From the NCBI GenBank assembly GCA_035478775.1, contig DATIJG010000002.1, positions 122,332 through 186,331 on the forward strand: DNA of 64,000 bases. Direction: 5' to 3'. This document shows, one piece after another, positions 57,638 through 64,000 of the stretch. A program made the translations under genes and the position numbers. The stretch comes from CAMLQK01 sp035478775 (GTDB taxonomy: Bacteria > Patescibacteriota > Saccharimonadia > Saccharimonadales > UBA4665). Position 1 is the stretch's first letter, and each line of letters opens with the position of its first letter. Below the pieces are notes generated by a model that had not been told where the DNA came from, ran no database searches, and saw only the letters and a list, made by a program, of their open reading frames with translations.

Positions 57638-58573
57638 TTAATTTACCAAAGATTTTTCCAATGAATTGAGTAAGTTCTTTAGATCGAGCTGATATTGAGA
57701 AAGCTGCTCCCTACTTATGTTGCGGCCGGACTCATGGATACGCCAGTGCAAAAATACCGCCGCACCGAGCTTATCAAAGATCATCCATAATTTGAGGCGT
57801 TCTTGGTCAATAACACCTCCGGCCTCTTCGTAGCCTTTGAATAAGGCATTGCGTTCATCTGAGCTAATATGGACGCGCCACTTCCCTTTGTTGTATTCCA
57901 TGTCATCATAATAAATCGTTGGGAATTCTGCCATCGGATCGCTAAAGTAAGATAGCTCCCAGTCAATAAGTGAGACATTGGTTTTATCAACGAGGATGTT
58001 ACCCGGCGTAGCGTCTCCATGAATGAGCACCGGTGTAACGTTGTCGAACATAGGTTGTTCGCTTTCGAAGTAGATTTTAGCAGCAACAGTAAGTCTTTGA
58101 ATTCTGTCATCCGAATGGCTCAACAGCTTAGCCTCATTCCCAAACGTGCGACATGCTTCAATAAAATATCGCCAGACATTTATTTCAACACTTTCAGATT
58201 TGACTCGATGTATTGCTGCTAATAAAATTCCCAAACTATAAAACTGTGTGGTGTTGAGACGTTTGATATTTGTGCCTGACTGATAGCCTTCAAGTATCCA
58301 TAAACGATTGTCGATACGGCTCTTTTTATCAAAAAATACTAGCTGTGGGACATGCTTACTGTCTAGCAACTCTAAGGCTCTGGCCTCATTTGCTAGTGAT
58401 TCTTGGTTTTCGTAACGTGCAACTCGTAATACTAATTTTTTATCCGAGTCAAAAGTAAGTATGTAGGTATCATTTAATTCACCGCCACCGATGGACCTAT
58501 AACTGTTTTGATATCCTGCTTTGCCACTGAGCTTGACGGCCTGATTGATTAGCGTTGAGATATCGTCCATCAC
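57638..58573 (-). CDS. APH-type phosphotransferase (choline/aminoglycoside kinase fold)
   Basis: A 311-residue protein kinase-like enzyme. The N-lobe has GGGELNDTYIL (P-loop-like) and KLVLRVARYENQ (ATP Lys); the C-lobe has VLIHGDATPGNILVD (catalytic HGD and N) and VSLIDWELSYFSDP (DxE/D, metal). The family phosphorylates aminoglycosides, choline, homoserine, fructosamine or similar. The substrate cannot be told. The start is uncertain by one codon (GTG 58573 or ATG 58570); TAAGAT lies six bases before ATG 58570, the leaderless pattern. Confidence 0.85.
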   Translation of the reverse strand: MMDDISTLINQAVKLSGKAGYQNSYRSIGGGELNDTYILTFDSDKKLVLRVARYENQESLANEARALELLDSKHVPQLVFFDKKSRIDNRLWILEGYQSGTNIKRLNTTQFYSLGILLAAIHRVKSESVEINVWRYFIEACRTFGNEAKLLSHSDDRIQRLTVAAKIYFESEQPMFDNVTPVLIHGDATPGNILVDKTNVSLIDWELSYFSDPMAEFPTIYYDDMEYNKGKWRVHISSDERNALFKGYEEAGGVIDQERLKLWMIFDKLGAAVFLHWRIHESGRNISREQLSQYQLDLKNLLNSLEKSLVN

Positions 58574-58679
58574 TGTATCTTAGCAGAATAATCAGGCTTC
58601 CGCTTTCAAAAGAAGAAGCGAATGCTCTTGTAGACTATTGGCGGTAAAGCTGTTGATTTCAATTCTAGTTTGGGCATAC

Positions 58680-58710
58680 AAAAAGTCAGAACCGTTTTAC
58701 CAATTCTGAC
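58680..58710 (-). terminator. Rho-independent terminator
   Basis: On the minus strand GTCAGAA pairs with TTCTGAC across a 12-base loop and is followed by TTTTTG. It closes the Nudix gene that ends at 58779. Confidence 0.55.
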
Positions 58711-58778
58711 GTACTAATATGCCATGGTCACAGTCCTAAACGTGTTTCGAACACCGATGACGATTGCGTAATTAACGG

Positions 58779-59351
58779 CTAGGATTGCGATAAATCTACA
58801 GGAATCAGTTCGGCTCGCTCAAGCGGGTCGATATGCTGCCGGAAAATATGTCCTCCTAGGAGTTCACCTTCATCAGTGTCGAGGAAGGCAGTTACAACGT
58901 AACCTGCGAGTACATGCGGTAGCCACAGTCCGTAGTCTCTAGGCATCTTTTCATAAGGGAGCGATATTTCAGGATACCAATCCAATCCAGTCAGCTCCGA
59001 ATCACCTTTTAGCGGGACTTTTCGGCTTGATCCCGTAAGCACCTTCACGAGCCTAGTATCGTCCTCGGTGTCAATATTGAGCCTTCCCACCTCTGACAGC
59101 AAACTGGGGTCAAGGTCTATCCCGGTTTCCTCGAACAGCTCTCTACTTGCATCATAAGCGCCGAGAAGAATACCAACCCCACTGCTACTTAGGCAATAAC
59201 GTTCCTTGCCGCCGGGTAATACTAGCTTGTCTCTGCCATATCCGCGCGTCTTCTGGCCTAGTGCAATGTGTCCTACGCTTCTTACGACAATAAGGTTGAA
59301 AATCTCGTCAGACTCTATAGGCTCACATGCTACCTCGAATAAATCAGACAT
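58779..59351 (-). CDS. Nudix hydrolase (MTH1-like 8-oxo-dGTP diphosphatase group)
   Basis: A 190-residue Nudix protein. The box is spread as LPGGKERYCLSSSGVG...AYDASRELFEETGIDL: the GG, RE and EE(T)G of the Nudix motif are present, but an insertion of about 10 residues widens the first part. RGYGRDKLVLPGGK resembles the MTH1 opening (GxGxxxxxxxGGK). ATG 59351 is preferred over an upstream TTG at 59387 because a promoter TTGCAA-17-TATTTT ends seven bases before it. A perfect palindrome lies between its boxes. Confidence 0.82.
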   Translation of the reverse strand: MSDLFEVACEPIESDEIFNLIVVRSVGHIALGQKTRGYGRDKLVLPGGKERYCLSSSGVGILLGAYDASRELFEETGIDLDPSLLSEVGRLNIDTEDDTRLVKVLTGSSRKVPLKGDSELTGLDWYPEISLPYEKMPRDYGLWLPHVLAGYVVTAFLDTDEGELLGGHIFRQHIDPLERAELIPVDLSQS

Positions 59352-59358
59352 AGAGCAA

Positions 59359-59383
59359 AAAATACCATAAAGTATGGTATTTT
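59359..59383. promoter_or_regulatory. Perfect operator-like palindrome of the Nudix gene
   Basis: AAAATACCATA-aag-TATGGTATTTT: 11-bp arms, 3-bp spacer. It lies exactly between the -35 and -10 boxes of the Nudix promoter on the minus strand, so a bound repressor would block it. The core TACCATA...TATGGTA also occurs, with variation, upstream of the Cys-rich gene at 56905. Confidence 0.65.
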
Positions 59384-59408
59384 GCAAACTGTAGAAAAAG
59401 ACGGCTGG

Positions 59409-60320
59409 TTAGGGTGATGTTTTATTTTTCGCGAGCTCTCCGACAATAAGCGAGAATATTCCGCCCTTAGCATCTTTACCCGCCATCGTCACAGTAAGAT
59501 CCTGGCCATCGCTAGTTGCAGCAAAGAATGTCATTTCGAGCGTACCACCCGGCAGCTTACAGGATTGACGCGCCGGCATAAGCTCAGCGGTGTTGCCATG
59601 TGCATCGAGTGTCCACGAACAGCCATTGTCCATGATGGCGATAATTTCGTTCCCCCTGCCTTGGCTGAAGTGTATTGACCCGGTCTGCGCTGACTGCTTA
59701 AACTGGGCAGTGCCGTTTGTTTGCAGGTACAACGTATTAACGACATTAACTTGCGACTTAAGGTCAGAAACTCCATAGTGCCATAGACCCGCAAAGCGTT
59801 GTGCGGTTGGATACGGGTTTGCTATAGGATCTACCTTTGTACGTGCGCCATTTTGCAGTACAAAGTTATATGTCCCAGTCGGTAAATAGCTGGTTGCTTT
59901 CAAAACTTCTTGCTCGTGATTTCCTTGAACCGTTACCTTCCAGTAATATATATTGTAGGCAGAATTAATAACATGGTTGTAACAATACTGAATGGTAGAG
60001 GTGAGTTCCAACGAGTTGCCGTCCACTTTAAAGTGCCATGTACAGCCCTGGTCTGTATGGCCGATAACACCATTACGCTCTCTCGAAAAGGTTATAGTCC
60101 CGATTTGCGGGATACCAAGATTATACCCGGCATTAATTGTGGCTACATTTACCATCGCTTTAGTGTTGGGCTGGTTGTAATTCCAAGTGCCGGTGTATTT
60201 ACGAATCTCCAACCTCGTCAAGGCCGTCCAACTCAAGAATACAATGCCAGCAAGCACAATAAGCGAAACGAATATTCTGCGCGTCCATGTCCAAAATTTT
60301 TGGTTTTTTATCTCTGTCAT
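59409..60320 (-). CDS. Membrane-anchored protein with duplicated domain
   Basis: A 303-residue protein with one N-terminal helix (about 14-33) and two repeats of about 80 residues outside the cell. Repeat 1 (about 39-115): YTGTWNY, MVNVATI, GTITFSRERNGVIGHTDQGC, TW, G, LELT, QYC. Repeat 2 (about 178-250): FAGLWHY, QVNVVNT, GSIHFSQGRGNEIIAIMDNG, CSW, G, AELM, QSC. The shared pattern is W-Y ... VN ... (T/S)I-FS-R ... D-GC-W ... EL ... C. No known family fits. It is coupled to the upstream DHA2 exporter by ATGA (60317-60320), so it may assist that pump or protect the envelope. Confidence 0.72.
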   Translation of the reverse strand: MTEIKNQKFWTWTRRIFVSLIVLAGIVFLSWTALTRLEIRKYTGTWNYNQPNTKAMVNVATINAGYNLGIPQIGTITFSRERNGVIGHTDQGCTWHFKVDGNSLELTSTIQYCYNHVINSAYNIYYWKVTVQGNHEQEVLKATSYLPTGTYNFVLQNGARTKVDPIANPYPTAQRFAGLWHYGVSDLKSQVNVVNTLYLQTNGTAQFKQSAQTGSIHFSQGRGNEIIAIMDNGCSWTLDAHGNTAELMPARQSCKLPGGTLEMTFFAATSDGQDLTVTMAGKDAKGGIFSLIVGELAKNKTSP

Positions 60321-61981
60321 AGCGCCATAACTCCTTCTGGTTTGTGGGCTCGTCCGGGCAGCAATGAGATCGCATTAAACATAAGAACGTATATCCCTAT
60401 TTCAACCCAAAGGGTACGCGAAAAGGCATCGGTGAGATTTTGTTTGTTAGCGATTACGCCGGTCCGGGTTAGCAAATCTTGCACGTGGGCGGCAAGCGGC
60501 GAATTGGTCTCTGTTGCAGGTGTACAACTTGCTGGTATAGCGGTGGGATTTTTCTCGGTAGACCTGTCATGGAAACAAGTTTGGAAACTGTCTACGATTG
60601 GCTCGAGTGCGATTTCGGGAATATGCTGCGAGCGGAGGTTGTCTCGTATATCAGGCGCATACAGGCTTGCGTTCTGAGTAGAGAGCGAACCAATAAACCC
60701 GAAGAAGATGACTCCTATAATAGCGATGCCAACAGCACCTCCCAGCTGTTGCAAGGTATTGACTAATCCAGATGCCGAGCCAGCTTCGTTTGGCTTCAGG
60801 CCCGTAAGAATGAAATTAAAAAGAGACACGATAACGAGACCAAACCCTGCGCCATACATAAGCAGAGCAGGAGTTACCTCCCATGTTGTTGTCGATGCGC
60901 CATAATGCCGTAAGGTGAAAATGAGCACCAAAAGCCCGGCAATAATCAGTGACGTTCCACTGTGCAGGACACGTCTTGTTAGGTGGTTTGCGTATTTGCT
61001 CCCTGCTATGCCAGCGGCCATGCCAATACCGACAGTAAACGGCAAAAAGGTTAGACCGGCATGAACCGCGCTAAACCCCAAACCTGCCTGCATCCAAATA
61101 CTAAACATCAAGAGAAAACTTGATATACCTGCACCGAAAGTCCAAATAGTTACTAGGCCACCCCAAAAAGACCGCAGACGAAAGGGACTAAATAATATAA
61201 GTGGTGTTTGCTGAGTATTGTTTCGTAGCCGCTCATACCATATAAATAAGGAAAATACTCCTACGGAGGAAGCCATAGCGATATATGTCCACAAAGGCCA
61301 CCCCAACTCTCGGCCTTGCACTAAGGGATATACAAGCAGAAGCATAGCCCCTGTAACCAGGGTGACGCCAAGCATATCCAGCTTTGTCTTTTTAGAAGAT
61401 CGAGAATTATCGAGTGTTATAAGCGCACCTACAATTCCAATAATTCCTATAGGTACATTTACCAGGAAGATGGTACGCCAGTCCCAACCGAATAAGTTCG
61501 CCTTAATAAGGAGCCCTCCAAACAGTGGCCCAGCTACTGAAGCAAGGCCGGTGATGGCGCTATACAGCGCAAGTACCTTCCCCCTCTCGGCCTCCAGAAA
61601 GTTAACTTGAATTGTTGCCAAGATTTGCGGTACCATGATTGCAGCCATTGCGCCTTGCAACAATCGGGCGGCAATAAGGACTCCGGCATTGGGAGCGACT
61701 CCTGACAGCAATGATGCCAACGTAAATCCTGCTATGCCTACAATGAAGGCTCGCTTGCGCCCATAGATATCACCTAGGCGGCCACCAGTAATAAGAAATA
61801 GTGAAAATGCAAGGATGTACCCAGCGGTTACCCATTGTACGGCCGCGTACGTCATATGAAGGTTGCGCTGAACGGAAGGAACCGCTACGTTCACAATGGT
61901 CGTATCTAAAATATCCATGAAGGCAGCAAGGAGGACTATCGCTAGACCCCACCATTTCCTACTTTTGTTTTGTTTGTACAT
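60317..61981 (-). CDS. MFS multidrug exporter, DHA2 (EmrB/QacA) type, second copy
   Basis: A 554-residue 14-helix exporter. FMDILDTTIVNVAVPSVQRN is DHA2 motif D1, WVTAGYILAFSLFLITGGRL-GDIYGRKR motif A, and GLASVAGPLFGGLL motif C. Between helices 13 and 14 lies an unusually large external loop of about 90 residues (FIGSLSTQNASL ... NKQNLTDAF) with two Cys (QTCFHD, PASCTP). ATG 61981 has AAGGGGGG upstream. The gene overlaps its MarR regulator (61959-61981) and is coupled by ATGA to the next gene. Confidence 0.9.
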   Translation of the reverse strand: MYKQNKSRKWWGLAIVLLAAFMDILDTTIVNVAVPSVQRNLHMTYAAVQWVTAGYILAFSLFLITGGRLGDIYGRKRAFIVGIAGFTLASLLSGVAPNAGVLIAARLLQGAMAAIMVPQILATIQVNFLEAERGKVLALYSAITGLASVAGPLFGGLLIKANLFGWDWRTIFLVNVPIGIIGIVGALITLDNSRSSKKTKLDMLGVTLVTGAMLLLVYPLVQGRELGWPLWTYIAMASSVGVFSLFIWYERLRNNTQQTPLILFSPFRLRSFWGGLVTIWTFGAGISSFLLMFSIWMQAGLGFSAVHAGLTFLPFTVGIGMAAGIAGSKYANHLTRRVLHSGTSLIIAGLLVLIFTLRHYGASTTTWEVTPALLMYGAGFGLVIVSLFNFILTGLKPNEAGSASGLVNTLQQLGGAVGIAIIGVIFFGFIGSLSTQNASLYAPDIRDNLRSQHIPEIALEPIVDSFQTCFHDRSTEKNPTAIPASCTPATETNSPLAAHVQDLLTRTGVIANKQNLTDAFSRTLWVEIGIYVLMFNAISLLPGRAHKPEGVMAL

Positions 61982-62477
61982 GTGACCCCCCTTTATCAAG
62001 TATGTGTTCGTTGGATGATACAAGTTCATCTAATTCGCGAGCGAACGTCTCCCAGCGAGAAGAGGAGTCCAGAGATTTAAAAAAGATCTTATGTTCGCTC
62101 ATAATTCGCTGTATTGCCTTCTCGGCAGTCTCTTTTCCGCAAGGCGTAAGCTCAAGAGTATTAATACGGGTGTCTGTCTCTTTAACTTGTCGTATGACAT
62201 AGCCTTTCTGGACTAGGGACCGCACTGCACGCGAAGCTGTCATGACATCCACCTTCGCAGATTGGGCTACATCTGCCTGGGAGGGCTGTTTTCCTTCCTC
62301 ATGAAAGTAAAGAATATTAGCCAGAATAGCAACCGTGGTATTGGTGAGTTTTAGGTCTGCGAGGCAATGATTGAGATGATATTGCCAAAGTTTCGAAACC
62401 TGCCAAATGAGAATGCCAGGGATATGTCCGCTATGTAGGGCACCTACTTTACTCAAATGACGGTATTCTTCATTCAT
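61959..62477 (-). CDS. MarR-family transcriptional regulator, second copy
   Basis: A 172-residue MarR protein. ILANILYFHEEGKQPSQADV, AQSAKVDVMTASRAVRSLVQKGYV (recognition helix) and the wing RQVKETDTRINTLELTPCGKE are typical, although the DRR wing motif reads DTRIN. Start at 62477 is set by promoter and operator position; a longer frame to 62543 would cover them. It is the first gene of the MarR-MFS-duplicated-domain operon and probably represses it. Confidence 0.87.
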   Translation of the reverse strand: MNEEYRHLSKVGALHSGHIPGILIWQVSKLWQYHLNHCLADLKLTNTTVAILANILYFHEEGKQPSQADVAQSAKVDVMTASRAVRSLVQKGYVIRQVKETDTRINTLELTPCGKETAEKAIQRIMSEHKIFFKSLDSSSRWETFARELDELVSSNEHILDKGGSHVQTKQK

Positions 62478-62502
62478 AACTATGCTTATTATATACATAG
62501 TT
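62478..62502. promoter_or_regulatory. MarR operator and promoter of the right-end exporter operon
   Basis: AACTATG and CATAGTT with an 11-bp spacer directly before the MarR ATG. On the minus strand TATAAT lies inside the spacer, so the repeat overlays the -10. The arm length and spacing (7-11-7) equal those of the inverted repeat at 4320-4344 at the other MarR/DHA2 locus, although the arm sequences differ. Confidence 0.6.
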
Positions 62503-62531
62503 ATTTTAAAAACAATATGGTAATCGGTCAC

Positions 62532-63054
62532 AGAAAATGGCAAACGGGGCCCGCTAGCCGCTTATTTCGAAAGAGCTCTTCGACCTCGTTCAGAAAAGCC
62601 GTGGTATCAATAAAGGAGTCTGGGGACCGCCTTTTGCGGCTTACTAAAATGTGGCCAATGTGGCGCTGACATCATTGCGCAAGATAAGTTTAAGAAATTA
62701 AAGAATGGCGAATATAACCGTTATATCTACTACAGTTGTATGAGGCGAACAGACCCGAACTGTCGGGAGCGATACATAAATGAGAACGATTTATGTAAGA
62801 TGCTACAAGTGTTTGTGGAAAACAACTATGATAATATTAGGATCAACCATCAGCTTTGAGCTAAAATCGAAAAACACTACCAAGTGACAAAAACCCTAAT
62901 AGAGTACTATGGACTCGAACGAAAACTTGAGAATCCATTCGTCGAACATTCAAGATACGTACTTAGTCGGGGGACTGAGACTGAATGTACGATGTACGTC
63001 AACGGATTCATCACAAGACTACCCACCACCAGTGGCGACCTATCAATCAGTTGA
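62532..63054 (+). pseudogene. Degraded large serine recombinase (C-terminal remnant)
   Basis: Pieces in different frames read RKWQTG, then PLISKELFDLVQKSRG (recombinase domain), then FCGLLKCGQCGADIIAQDKF and YNRYIYYSCMRRTDPNCRE (zinc ribbon, four Cys), then YINENDLCKMLQVFVENN. There is a frameshift between about 62609 and 62632 and a TGA at 62857-62859 interrupting the following coiled-coil part (AKIEKHYQVTKTLIEYYGLE). The catalytic N-terminal domain is missing. Such recombinases integrate phages or mobile elements, so this is the scar of an integration event. Confidence 0.75.
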
Positions 63055-63122
63055 TAGGGTTCATATGCCCTATAATAAATAACAACCATGAAACTCAAAA
63101 AAATGAAAACCAAGGGTTCAAA

Positions 63123-64000
63123 TCAGATTGCTATATTTTTGTCGACAAGCTGTGTTAGTCTGCTAAATTCACGGTCAGCATCATCAAGCCAATTTGTCGA
63201 CCATATGCGATACAGCTCCCAGCCCTTGTCTTCCAGTACCTTTTGACGGTTATAGTCACTCTGTTCTTTATCAAAGCCACTGTGGTACATTGCACCATCC
63301 ATCTCTATTCCCAATACAAATTTCTTATGTTTGGTAGAAAATATCCCTAGGTCAATTCTGAAACCTACGTTACGTTCGTTGGCATCTATACCTTCGCCTG
63401 TCGGAATAAGCAGATGCCACCCTACCTCACTGTATATCTTAATAGAGTGACCGAGTTGATCGGCATAGTGCTCTGTCAACTTTTCATATAGTTGCTGCGT
63501 CAATGGTGAATCGAACCAATTAACATTGTTACCTAGCTTACGGTCAAGGTACGTAGTGTCTGTTACTTCTCCTGCATTTTGCAATAGCGACTTCATTAAC
63601 TCGGCACTTTTACGAGCATTCGGCCCGGTTAGACCGCTACTTATTTTATCTTCACAAGTCTGTATCCAGCGAGACTTTTGATCAGCTAATAGTAACTTAA
63701 GGCCTTCTCGTTGACGAGTAATCGAAACATTTAAGCGTTTATATGCGCCGGCCGCCTCTTTAAAGAACCACATGGCACCAGGCGATGAATAGTGTTGCAT
63801 GTAAATTATCGTGTAAGTACCTTCAATACCCTGACAGTTTGTAACTGTAGATAGTAGAATCTTATCAGTTCCATAGAGCCGCGAGATGTTCTGATATTTC
63901 TGCTCACCAATTCGAGTCAAGAAGTTCTTAAACTCAGTCAGTTTCTGTCCAGTAGTGAAGAGTATGCAGAAACTCGAATCGCTGTCTTCGGCTAAATATT
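63123..64000 (-). CDS. C-terminal part of an SF1 helicase with fused nuclease domain
   Basis: The frame is open to the window edge, so the N-terminus lies outside. The visible start (ILFTTGQKLTEFKNFLTRIG) leads into STVTNCQGIEGTYTIIYM and KRLNVSITRQREGLKLL, the motifs V and VI region of SF1 helicases (QGxE, LNVxITRxR). The end (about 195-265) is a Vsr/MTES_1575-type endonuclease fold: GFRIDLGIFS, VLGIEMDGAMYHS, YNRQKVLEDKGWELYRIWS. Large proteins of this plan occur in defence and mobile-element contexts. It lies next to a dead serine recombinase. Confidence 0.82.
   Translation of the reverse strand, partial: YLAEDSDSSFCILFTTGQKLTEFKNFLTRIGEQKYQNISRLYGTDKILLSTVTNCQGIEGTYTIIYMQHYSSPGAMWFFKEAAGAYKRLNVSITRQREGLKLLLADQKSRWIQTCEDKISSGLTGPNARKSAELMKSLLQNAGEVTDTTYLDRKLGNNVNWFDSPLTQQLYEKLTEHYADQLGHSIKIYSEVGWHLLIPTGEGIDANERNVGFRIDLGIFSTKHKKFVLGIEMDGAMYHSGFDKEQSDYNRQKVLEDKGWELYRIWSTNWLDDADREFSRLTQLVDKNIAI

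Noticed and set aside
62136..62200. Possible interrupted MarR wing (DTRIN in place of DRR)
   Set aside because: The frame is intact and the wing is merely divergent; no evidence of damage.
63054..63073. ATAGGG / CCCTAT hairpin after the recombinase remnant
   Set aside because: Six base pairs without a T run or known context; could be chance or part of an old attachment site, but nothing decides.
63108..63128. tRNA-like T-loop string GGTTCAAATC
   Set aside because: The flanking bases cannot form a T-arm, and no acceptor, D or anticodon arm lies at the right distance.

Overview
The window reads as one contig of a small-genome bacterium of the Patescibacteria (CPR), most likely a Saccharibacterium (TM7). 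This assignment is inferred from gene content, not from a marker-gene tree. Pointers are a Gram-positive-type surface (sortases with NTGF-type substrates, no outer-membrane genes), a TatC with a tiny Tat-like substrate beside it, RNase J, lipid-linked glycan genes, many short or unrecognised proteins, and no amino-acid or nucleotide biosynthesis operons. All three stop codons end genes, so the ordinary bacterial code applies. No tRNA, rRNA or CRISPR array was seen. Many genes have a -10 box exactly six bases before the start codon and no Shine-Dalgarno site, which suggests leaderless transcripts.

Layout. 1-9.3 kb: end of a membrane protein, a GT2 glycosyltransferase, a prepilin-like protein, a CNNM/CBS protein behind a leader ORF, a divergent MarR/DHA2-MFS pair with operators, an ABC-F ATPase, and two exported proteins. 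9.3-20 kb: copy A of a conserved hairpin repeat, a peptidase S51, a sortase with a nearby substrate, TatC with a small Tat-like protein, glucose-6-phosphate dehydrogenase, phosphoglycerate mutase, enolase, then copy B of the repeat and a 47-residue Cys/His protein. 20-33 kb: DoxX, YihY/BrkB, a GT-C-like protein, an esterase, an ArsR/DUF1801/AHSA1 operon, tandem VOC domains, then an operon of UbiA phosphoribosyltransferase, HAD-GtrA fusion and a second GT-C-like protein. That operon reads as a lipid-linked pentose pathway.

33-48 kb is accessory in character: an M3 peptidase whose zinc motif carries an extra residue, a possible JAMM-like partner, an MpaB-like oxygenase and a flavin reductase, then an operon for PAPS synthesis (fused ATP sulfurylase/APS kinase) followed by a decarboxylase cut at its catalytic lysine, a 2H phosphoesterase and a frameshifted beta-propeller. 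An MFS transporter, an RRM protein and a methyltransferase follow. 48-53 kb: RNase J, tiny basic ORFs, and a second sortase with its surface substrate.

53-64 kb looks like a variable island: a 731-residue protein of unknown function, VanZ, two Nudix hydrolases, an APH-type kinase, a MarR/DHA2-MFS/duplicated-domain operon, a decayed serine recombinase, and the end of a helicase-nuclease running off the window. Two promoters here share a TACCA...TGG operator-like palindrome. The two MarR/DHA2 loci at either end of the window have inverted repeats of the same geometry (7-bp arms, 11-bp spacer).
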